A stretch of 64,000 nt of DNA from Virgibacillus sp. SK37 (lineage in GTDB: Bacteria > Bacillota > Bacilli > Bacillales > Amphibacillaceae): assembly GCF_000725285.1 (NCBI RefSeq), contig NZ_CP007161.1:729911-793910 (forward strand), read 5' to 3'. Position numbers and translations under genes: made by a program. Shown one piece after another: positions 1 through 7,942 of the stretch. The notes beneath the pieces were generated by a model. It had not been told where the DNA came from. It did not search any database and saw only the letters and a program-made list of their open reading frames with translations. Within the stretch, counting starts at the first letter, position 1, and the number at the start of each line of letters is the position of its first letter.

Positions 1-337
1 TGGCTCCCTCTGTCCAATAGCCAATAATGGCTGAGCCAATTGCTGCAAAAATCATTAACATTTCAACATTTAATTCTTTGTTGGTGATTGTTTCTGTAAT
101 GCCTTCCTTTGCTTTAGCATAACCACCAATAATAAATGCGAGTAGGTGGAGAATTACGAAAGCAGTACTGGTTAAATGAGACTCAAACATCCAAGCAAAA
201 AGAATTACGATACCACTGATTAGCGCGGCAATCAACTCTTTATGTTCCTTCATCTTGATAAAGGGTTTCTTATTCAACAAATTTCTTTTAAACTGGTTTT
301 GTTTTAAATTGTAAATCGAATCTGCCTCTGTAGTCAT
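1..337 (-). CDS. zosA: ZosA-type zinc/heavy-metal P-type ATPase, N-terminal part only
   Basis: The gene runs off the left edge; about 112 N-terminal residues are visible. The ATG at 337 sits behind GGAGGTG. The protein begins with a short polar leader (no CxxC metal-binding domain), then the first membrane helices and the stretch LLAFIIGGYAKAKEG ... ELNVEMLMIFAAIGSAIIGYW, which is typical of the P1B ATPases ZosA/CadA. Lack of an N-terminal HMA domain and the perfect PerR box upstream both fit B. subtilis ZosA, a PerR-controlled zinc uptake pump. The phosphorylation (DKTG) and ion-binding (CPC) motifs lie outside the window, so metal specificity is inferred from regulation and N-terminal similarity. 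Confidence 0.8.
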   Translation of the reverse strand, partial: MTTEADSIYNLKQNQFKRNLLNKKPFIKMKEHKELIAALISGIVILFAWMFESHLTSTAFVILHLLAFIIGGYAKAKEGITETITNKELNVEMLMIFAAIGSAIIGYWTEGA

Positions 338-392
338 CCCAGCACCTCCATTTTACTATTCATATGATAATTACAGTGAGAATGATTATTAT

Positions 393-407
393 TTATAATT
401 ATTATAA
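393..407 (-). promoter_or_regulatory. PerR box upstream of zosA
   Basis: The 15-mer TTATAATTATTATAA is a perfect 7-1-7 match to the PerR consensus TTATAATNATTATAA. It lies 56 bp upstream of the zosA start. On the minus strand a TTGACT (-35, 451-446) and TATAAT (426-421, 19-bp spacing) lie just upstream, so bound PerR would sit around the transcription start and repress until peroxide oxidises it. Confidence 0.85.
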
Positions 408-540
408 ATTAATACTTATTATTATATTATCATGAGGTAGGAAAAAGTCAAGATAATAATCGTCTTTTTTAAATAAAACCATAGAGGAAGAGAAGGTAAT
501 TTTAGAGGATCATTAGGGTTATTCAGATCAGTATATAAAA

Positions 541-570
541 AAACCGGTTAGCACGATGTCTAACCGGTTT
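541..570 (-). terminator. Rho-independent terminator of the MFS gene
   Basis: An 11-bp perfect stem (AAACCGGTTAG / CTAACCGGTTT, arms 541-551 and 560-570) is followed on the minus strand by a T run. The MFS stop codon TAG lies inside the stem. Confidence 0.85.
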
Positions 571-1735
571 GTTCACCTATAGAAGAGGTATTTGCTTTTT
601 TAAAATAAATGGCTCCCATAATCAGAAGCAAGATGGTCATAATTAAATAAAAAAAGGATAGATCAGGGAAAAGTTCAACATATAATCCTCCCAGGAATGG
701 GCCACTAATACTTCCAAGACTAAAGGTTACACCTACCATTAGGTTACCAGCGGGAAGTAATTCTCCTGGAAGTAAATCTGTCATATAAGAAATACCTAAG
801 GAGAACAACGAACCAACAAACATTCCCGACAAGGTGAATAAAATGAACAGCCCTACAACAGAAGTTTCTAATAATGCTGCTAAACCAAAAGTAATAACTC
901 CACCAGCTAAAACGAATAATAAGACTGGTTTCCTTCCTAGTCGATCACTAAGAATGCCTAAAGGAAGTTGTGTGATAAGACTTCCAAATGCAAAGCAGGG
1001 AATAATTAAAGAAAGCATGTTCACATCATGACCTATTCTTAGACCATATACTGGAAAAATACCATGTAAAGATGCTTCAAGGAATCCATAACCAAATCCT
1101 GGTAATAATGCAATCCAGGCAATCTTCCCTGTCTGAATAAATCTTCCAATGGAGCTTGTAGTAGTAACTGTTTCCATATCATTCTCGGGCCACATATTTT
1201 TCACAAAAAACATCATAGACCAAACCAGCAAACTTAGCCCCGCTGAAGCTAGGAATGGTAATGCCTCATTAACGGATAACATTCTGGTCATCAATGGACC
1301 TAAAGCAAATCCCAGACCGAAGAAAAGACCATAATAAGCGATACTTCTACCTCGGGTTTCCTTCGTAGCTGTAGTGGTAATCCATGTTTGGGTTCCGAAA
1401 TGCAGCATCTGATCCCCAACACCAATAAGCATTCGAAGTATAAACCAAAACCATAAGGCTTCCCAAAATGGAAAAAGAGCCAACGATAAAAATACGAGCA
1501 TACCCCCAATAAGGATTATTGGTTTAAAGCCCAATCTTCTCATAGGTTTTTCCATGAAAGGGGAGGCCAGAATGACACCAATATACAATCCAGTAGCATG
1601 CAATCCATTTACAGAAGAAGATATTCCACCATGCTCAAGAATAATAGCTAGAAGAGGTAGAAGCATTCCTTGTGAAAAACCGGAAATTGTAACAAGTGAT
1701 ATTAATATCCAAAAACGTGTTTTTGCAGATACCAT
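560..1735 (-). CDS. MFS drug-efflux-type transporter (YfkF-like)
   Basis: A 391-residue, 12-helix major facilitator protein. Loop motifs LSDRLGRKPVLL (between helices, the MFS motif A) and GFALGPLM are visible. The ATG at 1735 is preferred over the upstream GTG at 1750 because AAGGTGGGG lies nine bases before it; this gives the length expected for YfkF-like pumps of Bacillus. In B. subtilis yfkF is a neighbour of yfkD, which is encoded 600 bp away here on the other strand, so the assignment has positional support. It is a single-gene unit closed by the terminator overlapping its stop codon. The substrate is unknown. Confidence 0.8.
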   Translation of the reverse strand: MVSAKTRFWILISLVTISGFSQGMLLPLLAIILEHGGISSSVNGLHATGLYIGVILASPFMEKPMRRLGFKPIILIGGMLVFLSLALFPFWEALWFWFILRMLIGVGDQMLHFGTQTWITTTATKETRGRSIAYYGLFFGLGFALGPLMTRMLSVNEALPFLASAGLSLLVWSMMFFVKNMWPENDMETVTTTSSIGRFIQTGKIAWIALLPGFGYGFLEASLHGIFPVYGLRIGHDVNMLSLIIPCFAFGSLITQLPLGILSDRLGRKPVLLFVLAGGVITFGLAALLETSVVGLFILFTLSGMFVGSLFSLGISYMTDLLPGELLPAGNLMVGVTFSLGSISGPFLGGLYVELFPDLSFFYLIMTILLLIMGAIYFKKANTSSIGEQTG

Positions 1736-1880
1736 GTTTATGTTCCCCACCTTTATCTGTCCTCTAATCTAATTGGTTTTTTTCTGCAAGTCAATGATCA
1801 AACAAGTAATTCGTAAAATAATAGGTTATTATGGTACAAAGAATATATAAGATAAGATTTACCTTAGGAGGATGTAAAAT

Positions 1881-2273
1881 ATGAAATTAGTGATGAAGGA
1901 AAATGGATTGAGAACTGAATTAGAGTATGGTGTTTTAGATATATCCGGGAATGAAGAATATGGATTTCGCCCGTATCAGCTAATGGTTGCTTCCATAGCT
2001 GGTTGCAGTGGTTCTGTTTTTCGTAAAATTTTAGAAAAACAACGCACAGAAGTAGATGACATGCAAATAACCGCTGAAGTGGAGAGAAATCCCGAGGAAG
2101 CAAATCGCATAGAAAAGATTACGTTAAACTTTAAAGTTCAAGGAAAGAATCTGGATCCAGCCAAATTGCAAAAAAACCTGGAAATCTCTCGTAAAAATTG
2201 CTCAATGGTCCGTTCTGTAGAAGGAAGTATTCAAATTGAAGAAAATATAGAAACAATTGAATTAAGCAATTAA
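1881..2273 (+). CDS. OsmC/Ohr family protein
   Basis: A 130-residue cytoplasmic protein of the OsmC/Ohr fold. The two conserved cysteines are visible: one in SIAGCSGSVF (helix after the first sheet) and one in KNCSMVRSV. In the family these form the thiol peroxidase centre that reduces organic hydroperoxides. Start ATG 1881 has AGGAGG 10 bases upstream. It resembles the small YhfA/YvaJ-type branch rather than Ohr proper. It stands alone, 70 bp before yfkD. The peroxide-reducing activity is inferred from the cysteines. Confidence 0.82.
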   Translation: MKLVMKENGLRTELEYGVLDISGNEEYGFRPYQLMVASIAGCSGSVFRKILEKQRTEVDDMQITAEVERNPEEANRIEKITLNFKVQGKNLDPAKLQKNLEISRKNCSMVRSVEGSIQIEENIETIELSN

Positions 2274-2341
2274 GCTGTATTTAAACGTATAAAATTCATA
2301 TGTCCGAAAAAACTATAGGAAAAAGGAAGGGATATGGACAT

Positions 2342-3139
2342 ATGAAATGGAATAATAAAATAGTCTTGCTTTTGTTTACTATTGCACTGCTTTTCCCTGG
2401 ATCCACGCTTGCTGCTGAAAAGAAGGAAAAGTCAAAAGAGGAATATGAAATTCCCAGTCACGTATTAAATATCTCAAAGGAAAATACCTTTCCGAATTCC
2501 ACAGAAGATCAAGAGGTTATCGAACCTAGTGAATTGGCAAAGGAATTAATGGATGAGGTAAAGGTACCGATAAAGAATCCAGATTTGATTAAAATGCTCA
2601 ACGAAAGTACGATTAAGCCGTCACCAATTGCTATTGGATATCGAGGTATGATCTATCTCGGACGCTGGCCATTGAATTATCATTCTTCAGAAACAACAAT
2701 AAATTGGGAGTATCAGCCAATAAATGAAAACGAGTTGAATAATCTTGGTGGGGATACCGACCAAAAATTAAACTATGTACAACAAGAGCAGAAAGAAATA
2801 AAAGGTGCCTTGACGAATAAAATTGCTAACCCTGACGATGTGAAAAAAATGATGTTACTTACATCTAAAGACAAAACGAAGCTACCGCTTTCGTATGAAA
2901 CCATTATCGGAAAGAACACAAAAAAGAGCAATTCCTATAATGTGCCAGTAAAAAAGCTTGGTGAATTGGAGACTTATGCACCTGCTGTTAATGAAAAAGG
3001 GCAAGTAACTTTTGGAGAAGTCTATTTGGAATTAAAAGGCTCCAAAAAAGCACTTGTTATCAAAAATGTAACAAAGCAAGGAATCGGTGCATGGATTCCA
3101 ATTCAGGATCACGTCTCATTTTCCTATAGTCTGAAATAA
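2342..3139 (+). CDS. yfkD: YfkD family secreted protein
   Basis: A 265-residue protein with an N-terminal signal peptide (KIVLLLFTIALLF ... TLAAEKK) and no further membrane segment, so it is probably exported. It matches the YfkD family of Bacillaceae, seen in the block IPSHVLNISKENTFPN and PSPIAIGYRGMIYLGRWPL. Its role is not known; in B. subtilis it lies in a sporulation-rich neighbourhood. The start at ATG 2342 has AAGGAAGG upstream and begins directly with the signal peptide; the earlier ATG at 2300 has no ribosome site. It ends at a strong terminator. Confidence 0.8.
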   Translation: MKWNNKIVLLLFTIALLFPGSTLAAEKKEKSKEEYEIPSHVLNISKENTFPNSTEDQEVIEPSELAKELMDEVKVPIKNPDLIKMLNESTIKPSPIAIGYRGMIYLGRWPLNYHSSETTINWEYQPINENELNNLGGDTDQKLNYVQQEQKEIKGALTNKIANPDDVKKMMLLTSKDKTKLPLSYETIIGKNTKKSNSYNVPVKKLGELETYAPAVNEKGQVTFGEVYLELKGSKKALVIKNVTKQGIGAWIPIQDHVSFSYSLK

Positions 3140-3141
3140 GT

Positions 3142-3167
3142 CCCCAGAATTTCCTGGGGTTTTTTTG
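3142..3167 (+). terminator. Terminator of yfkD
   Basis: CCCCAG (3142-3147) pairs with CTGGGG (3154-3159) and is followed by eight T residues. Confidence 0.85.
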
Positions 3168-3198
3168 TTGATATAGTTTAGATTTTTACATACTTTAG

Positions 3199-3278
3199 CT
3201 CTGCAGCTGATTAATCTTATGTGCGGCGAATACTTCCGCTCTGCAGCGGATATTCCAGCTCTGCTGCCGATAGTTTTG
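3199..3278 (+). repeat. Degenerate 20-bp tandem repeat, four units
   Basis: Four units with an exact 20-bp period start at 3199, 3219, 3239 and 3259. Units 1, 3 and 4 begin CTCTGC and share CTCTGCNGCNGAT; unit 2 is diverged. The same 20-bp unit appears in opposite orientation at 19472-19531. The rest of the 3170-3433 gap shows nothing else recognisable. Confidence 0.6.
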
Positions 3279-3433
3279 TCGGTAGTTAGCAGTTTACTCC
3301 AACTCTGTACATGAAATTGTATAAATAATGTTTTATCCACTCCCCTCCTGAAAGACTTCTTTTCTCATGAACAAAAAATCAAACATACCGCACACATATA
3401 ATATTTACAAATACATCCATTTAAGAAAAAGGG

Positions 3434-3476
3434 TTGATTTTAACACTTTAATACTTTATCATAGTGAAGTATTAAA
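3434..3476 (+). promoter_or_regulatory. Promoter with operator-like inverted repeat before the Na+/H+ antiporter gene
   Basis: A sigma-A type promoter TTGATT (3434-3439), 17-bp spacer, TATCAT (3457-3462). A perfect inverted repeat TTTAATACTT (3447-3456) / AAGTATTAAA (3467-3476) with a 10-bp gap flanks the -10 hexamer, the position expected for a repressor site. The regulator is unknown. Confidence 0.6.
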
Positions 3477-3518
3477 TGATTTATAAATTTTACTGAACTG
3501 AATGTAGGGGGAAGAATA

Positions 3519-4826
3519 ATGGAATGGGTTGTTGTTGTATCCGTACTTGTTATGACAATACTTAGTTTATTAAGAGTGAATGTAATCATTGCGATTATCG
3601 CAGCAGGACTTGTAGCAGGATTAATGTCCGGCTTATCAATTGTAGACTCCATTGATATGCTCGTAAATGGCATGGGTGGTCAAGCAAATACCGCACTTAG
3701 TTATATATTGCTCGGTGCTTTTGCAGTAGCGATTAGTTATACAGGGATAACGTCCATACTTGTAAATTATCTTATTAGAGTGCTGTCAGGAAAGAAAACT
3801 ATGATGGTCTTGGCAATAGCAGGTGTAGCATCTTTATCACAGAACTTAGTGCCAGTGCACATTGCTTTTATTCCAATTTTAATACCACCATTACTAAAGC
3901 TCTTTGATCAAATGCGTCTTGATCGTCGTGCAGTGGCAACTGCACTAACGTTTGGATTAAAAGCACCTTATATTATGATCCCAGCCGGATTTGGTCTTAT
4001 ATTTCACCAAACAATTGCAGATGGGATGAATCAAAACGGTGCAACCATATCTATGAGCGAAGTAGCATTATCAATGCTTATTCCCGGTTCAGGAATGATT
4101 GTCGGCTTGTTGTTTGCTGTATTTATTTCTTATCGTAAAGATCGTGTTGCGATTGAGGGGGCAGGTGGAACAGACGCCACTATTACAACTGATGTGGAGA
4201 AGGTTTCCTTCAACAAAACTCATGCACTAACAATCTTAGCAATCATTGGTGCATTAATTATCCAAATCATATTTGAGAATTTAATTTTTGGAGCACTAAC
4301 TGGATTATTTCTTATGTTCCTATTTCTTGTCGTACCTTTTAAATTGGGAGATAAAATTGTTTCAGACGGCATCAAAATGATGGGATTCATCGCGTTTGTT
4401 ATGTTAGTTGCATCCGGTTTCGGTAACGTGCTAAAAGAAACAGGTGCAGTTAACGCTTTAGTTGAAGTATCATCTGGTTTTTTAGGTGATAACAAAGTCG
4501 TAATATCGTTTGTACTGTTACTTGTTGGCCTACTTGTTACGATAGGCATTGGTTCTTCATTTGGAACGATACCGATTATAGCTGCACTCTATGTACCAAT
4601 ATGTATAGCAGCAGGATTTTCTCCATTAGCTACTGCTGCACTTATCGGTACAGCAGGGGCACTTGGTGATGCAGGTTCACCAGCTTCAGACAGTACACTT
4701 GGGCCAACTTCTGGATTGAATGCAGACGGAAAGCACCATCATATATGGGACACAGTAGTGCCAACATTTATACATTATAATATTCCTTTATTCCTATTTG
4801 GTTGGATTGCTTCAATCGTTTTATAA
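3519..4826 (+). CDS. Na+/H+ antiporter family protein (YuiF/NhaC-like)
   Basis: A 435-residue integral membrane protein with roughly 11-12 helices. It resembles B. subtilis YuiF through its length: SQNLVPVHIAFIPILIPPLL, IGIGSSFGTIPIIAALY, and the C-terminal GALGDAGSPASDSTLGPTSG and HHHIWDTVVPTFIHYNIP. The family (Na_H_antiporter, NhaC-related) exchanges Na+ or a dicarboxylate/amino acid for protons; the ion is inferred. Start ATG 3519 follows GTAGGGGG. Single-gene unit with its own promoter. Such antiporters are common in halotolerant Bacillaceae. Confidence 0.85.
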   Translation: MEWVVVVSVLVMTILSLLRVNVIIAIIAAGLVAGLMSGLSIVDSIDMLVNGMGGQANTALSYILLGAFAVAISYTGITSILVNYLIRVLSGKKTMMVLAIAGVASLSQNLVPVHIAFIPILIPPLLKLFDQMRLDRRAVATALTFGLKAPYIMIPAGFGLIFHQTIADGMNQNGATISMSEVALSMLIPGSGMIVGLLFAVFISYRKDRVAIEGAGGTDATITTDVEKVSFNKTHALTILAIIGALIIQIIFENLIFGALTGLFLMFLFLVVPFKLGDKIVSDGIKMMGFIAFVMLVASGFGNVLKETGAVNALVEVSSGFLGDNKVVISFVLLLVGLLVTIGIGSSFGTIPIIAALYVPICIAAGFSPLATAALIGTAGALGDAGSPASDSTLGPTSGLNADGKHHHIWDTVVPTFIHYNIPLFLFGWIASIVL

Positions 4827-4880
4827 CGGTATAAATAAGCTTATAAAAGGAAAAGGTAAGATAAAAACAGGTGGGTTGTT

Positions 4881-5675
4881 ATGCGAAATATAGTGAAAAT
4901 CCTAATCTCAATCTTACTTTTCCTTTCTATTTCTTTACCTCATACTGCCTTGGCAGGAGGATATGGTTGGGGATACAAGAAAAATAATAATCATGAAATA
5001 CCTGATGTAGGTAAATATAAAGACATACTTGATAAGTATGGAGCATATTATGCTGATTTCTCTGGAGAAAAAAATATTTATTTAACGTTTGATAATGGGT
5101 ATGAAGAAGGTTATACGGATAATATTCTTGATGTATTAAAAAAAGAAAAGGTACCAGCTACATTTTTTGTTACAGGGCATTATGTAAAAGATCAGCCTGA
5201 ATTGGTTAAACGAATGGTGGATGAGGGCCATATTGTCGGAAATCATTCCTATCACCATCCTGATTTTACCATTATAGATAAAGATAAAATCAAAAAGGAA
5301 TTGCAGACGTTAGAGAAGGCCGTAGCAGAAGTGTCCGACCAAAAAGACATGAGATATGTCAGGCCACCAAGAGGGACTTTTAGTGAACAAACATTAAAAT
5401 GGACATATGATTTAGGCTATACCCATATTTTTTGGTCCTTAGCGTTTATTGACTGGCATACAAAGAAGCAGAAAGGCTGGAAATATGCGTTTGAACAGGT
5501 GATGGACCAAATTCATCCTGGAGCGATCGTCCTTTTGCATACTGTTTCTTCAGATAATGCGGAGGCATTGCAGCATATGATTACAGAGTTAAAAAAACAA
5601 GGATATAGCTTTAAAAGTCTAGATGAATTAGTGATGAAGGACCACATACCTGAAATGATTTATGGTCTGGAATAA
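4881..5675 (+). CDS. pdaA: PdaA, N-acetylmuramic acid deacetylase for spore cortex delactam
   Basis: A 264-residue exported polysaccharide deacetylase (NodB fold). A signal peptide covers about residues 1-25. Catalytic motifs: TFDNGYEEG (motif 1, here DN instead of DD as is usual in PdaA), HSYHHPD (metal-binding His pair), RPPRGTFSE (motif 3), FWSLAFIDW and LLHTVS. PdaA deacetylates MurNAc during sporulation so that muramic delta-lactam can form in the cortex, needed for germination. The TFDNGYE variant and the length separate it from general PgdA-type enzymes. Start ATG 4881 with GGTGGG upstream. It ends in a hairpin shared with the convergent GGDEF gene. Confidence 0.88.
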   Translation: MRNIVKILISILLFLSISLPHTALAGGYGWGYKKNNNHEIPDVGKYKDILDKYGAYYADFSGEKNIYLTFDNGYEEGYTDNILDVLKKEKVPATFFVTGHYVKDQPELVKRMVDEGHIVGNHSYHHPDFTIIDKDKIKKELQTLEKAVAEVSDQKDMRYVRPPRGTFSEQTLKWTYDLGYTHIFWSLAFIDWHTKKQKGWKYAFEQVMDQIHPGAIVLLHTVSSDNAEALQHMITELKKQGYSFKSLDELVMKDHIPEMIYGLE

Positions 5676-5680
5676 AAGGA

Positions 5681-5715
5681 AGAAGGTTGACGCTGGAAGC
5701 AGTGTCAACCTTCTT
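5681..5715. terminator. Bidirectional terminator between pdaA and the GGDEF gene
   Basis: A 14-bp stem (AGAAGGTTGACGCT at 5681-5694 and AGTGTCAACCTTCT at 5701-5714, one G-T pair) lies between the convergent genes and overlaps the last codons of the minus-strand gene. Confidence 0.75.
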
Positions 5716-7399
5716 TCATTTCACTAACTTCCTTTATTTTAAATGTGTTTTTTCCCGCTCTTTTAGCCTCATACAATGCCAGATCGGCTTGTTTATATAA
5801 GCAATACTCCGTAATAGTAGGGGCGTTTGCTGTAGCAATGCCGATGCTACTCGTTACCTGAAGAGATATATCAAATATCTTCAAAGGTTCTTGAAGGGCA
5901 TCTACAATTCGATTAGCCAGCATAATCATTTCATTTTTCTCTTTACAATCGGAAATCATTATTGCAAATTCATCCCCGCCTAAACGAGCAATCACTTGAT
6001 TCTGTTTAAGACAAGCAAGAACTCTTTGAGCAAACTTTTTAATGATAGCATCACCTGTATCATGACCAAGGTTATCGTTAATGTCTTTAAAACGGTCAAT
6101 ATCCAACACAAAGAGACTGATCATTGCGGATGACTCACCTTGATTGAAATCCTTCACCATTTTTTCTAAATGCTCATTGAAGTAGCGCCGATTTGGAAGC
6201 TCTGTTAGAGAATCATACATTGCTAAATATTCCAGTCGCTTTTCATATTCTCGCTGCATCGTAATGTCTCTTGTTAAAACCATCATTTGAACAAAACTTC
6301 CTTCATCATTAAAGATAGGATCAGCAGATATCTCTGTCCAGATCCATCCTCTTGTACGATGCTGTTGTCTAAATTTTAATGTACATGACTTTCCTTGTTT
6401 AATGGATTGCAAAATTTGTTCATTTAGCTTCGGGCGATCTTCAGGATGGGTATTATGCAAAAACAGCTTCTCTTTATATTCTTCAAAATTATATCCTAAA
6501 ATTTCTTGATAGGAAGGAGATACATATTTAATTATTCCGTTTTTATCTAATAACGTAATCAGTATATGTCCATGTTCCGATATAATATGAAAACGCTCAT
6601 CGCTTTGTCTTAATTTATCCAATGTTTGCTCCTGTTCCGTAATGTCTTTAAAGATACTGTAAACACCAGTTACCTCTGTGTTTATAATAATTGGATTAAA
6701 CTTCAACATAAGCTTTATTTCTTTCCCGGATTTACTCTTTATTGCTAAATGGAGTTCCTGGAAGTTCCCATTAAGAGCTTCATTAAAATGTTCCTCCACT
6801 TTAGGGATATCTTCTTGGATAACAAATTCATAATAGCTCTTTCCCTGTATCTCTACAATATCATAACCCGTGATGGAACTTGCAGCTGCATTACCGTTTA
6901 AAATTTTACCATCAAAATCAACAGACACAATTGCATCCAAATTATAGGCATAAAGAGATTGGTATCGCTGATTGCTTTCAAGCAATTTTTTTCTGGATTT
7001 ATCTGCTTCTTGCTTTGCTTTTTTTTCCGTTGTTATATCTTTCACAACTGCAACTATAGTAGTACATTCATTATTCTTGTTGAAAAGAGGGGTTAATGTA
7101 GTCTTGGAGTATAATGTTTCATTATTAACAGAGAGAAAAGAATCTTCATAGGTAGTAACCCTTTTCTCTTTACAGGTAAAACTATATTTCTTTTCAAGCA
7201 GGTTTGCTTTTGACTCTGCATTCACTTCACGAAACGATTTTCCTATTACCTTTTCTGATAAACCAGTACCTTCCATAGCAGCGAGGTTAAGAAAATTATA
7301 ATAAAAGGAGGGGCCTGGTTTTACATCTATAATAAATAGCATATCTTGGATCCCATTCATAATCATTTGTTGATCATATTTTATTGAATCTTGTCTCAT
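5705..7399 (-). CDS. Three-PAS GGDEF diguanylate cyclase
   Basis: A 564-residue cytoplasmic protein without membrane segments. Three PAS domains (about residues 15-120, 145-255 and 270-385) are followed by a GGDEF domain (about 395-555). The active-site signature RLGGDEFAIM and LDIDRFKDINDNLGHD are intact, so c-di-GMP synthesis is expected. The inhibitory I-site (RxxD five residues before GGDEF) is replaced by KQNQ, so product feedback at that site is unlikely. No EAL domain is present. ATG 7399 has AGAGGAGG at good spacing. It lies 13 bp after a PilZ gene on the same strand, a plausible sensor-effector pair. Confidence 0.85.
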   Translation of the reverse strand: MRQDSIKYDQQMIMNGIQDMLFIIDVKPGPSFYYNFLNLAAMEGTGLSEKVIGKSFREVNAESKANLLEKKYSFTCKEKRVTTYEDSFLSVNNETLYSKTTLTPLFNKNNECTTIVAVVKDITTEKKAKQEADKSRKKLLESNQRYQSLYAYNLDAIVSVDFDGKILNGNAAASSITGYDIVEIQGKSYYEFVIQEDIPKVEEHFNEALNGNFQELHLAIKSKSGKEIKLMLKFNPIIINTEVTGVYSIFKDITEQEQTLDKLRQSDERFHIISEHGHILITLLDKNGIIKYVSPSYQEILGYNFEEYKEKLFLHNTHPEDRPKLNEQILQSIKQGKSCTLKFRQQHRTRGWIWTEISADPIFNDEGSFVQMMVLTRDITMQREYEKRLEYLAMYDSLTELPNRRYFNEHLEKMVKDFNQGESSAMISLFVLDIDRFKDINDNLGHDTGDAIIKKFAQRVLACLKQNQVIARLGGDEFAIMISDCKEKNEMIMLANRIVDALQEPLKIFDISLQVTSSIGIATANAPTITEYCLYKQADLALYEAKRAGKNTFKIKEVSEMKEG

Positions 7400-7412
7400 T
7401 TGGCGCCTCCTC

Positions 7413-7790
7413 TCAAATGCTATCTGTCACATGGTTCCTTGCATATGTTTTTAACTGCTCTGTTAGTTGTTTTTTGGTCATGTCATCTGTTATAAATTGA
7501 ACTCCATAGTCATATGATTTCGCTTTTGGTTTCTCCCATATGACCTCTGTTCTTATATCAAATTCTTGATTGTTTAACTCAAAGGTAAGAGTAAGCTGGA
7601 TCAAATTGTCAGCTGAGGGGTGTAAACGCAGGGAAGTATTTAATTTAGCTCCCTCTGGGCTAATATCAATGATCGTAGCTTCGCCATTAGAAGTCTTTAC
7701 TATTTCATTATTAACCTTTGAAATATAAAAACGTGCAGTAAGTGGATGTTCAAATACATATCGAAAGGGTGCATTTCTTCTATATCTCAT
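7413..7790 (-). CDS. PilZ domain protein
   Basis: A 125-residue single-domain protein. An arginine-rich start (RYRRNAPFRY) and DISPEGAKL (the DxSxxG motif) are the c-di-GMP-binding elements of PilZ domains; the arginine motif is not a textbook RxxxR. ATG 7790 is chosen because AAAGGAGG lies eight bases upstream; a longer reading from TTG 7811 would run through that site. It is the first gene of a two-gene unit with the GGDEF cyclase 13 bp downstream, so it may read out the local c-di-GMP signal. The target is not visible. Confidence 0.75.
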   Translation of the reverse strand: MRYRRNAPFRYVFEHPLTARFYISKVNNEIVKTSNGEATIIDISPEGAKLNTSLRLHPSADNLIQLTLTFELNNQEFDIRTEVIWEKPKAKSYDYGVQFITDDMTKKQLTEQLKTYARNHVTDSI

Positions 7791-7942
7791 GTATAGAGCC
7801 TCCTTTATCAATGGTTCAATTGTAACATTTATATCGGAATGTTTTCACTTTAAATGGAGAAAGATATGCTAACATTGAAAAGTTTGCCTGTTTAAAATTT
7901 TCTAAAGTTTTGATATAATTATTTAGAAACTTTGTTGGGGAG

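Noticed and set aside
2300-2341. Longer start of yfkD
   Set aside because: No ribosome site; the signal peptide begins at ATG 2342.
3199-3278. Short CRISPR array
   Set aside because: Units are contiguous 20-mers without spacers and are degenerate; no cas genes are present.
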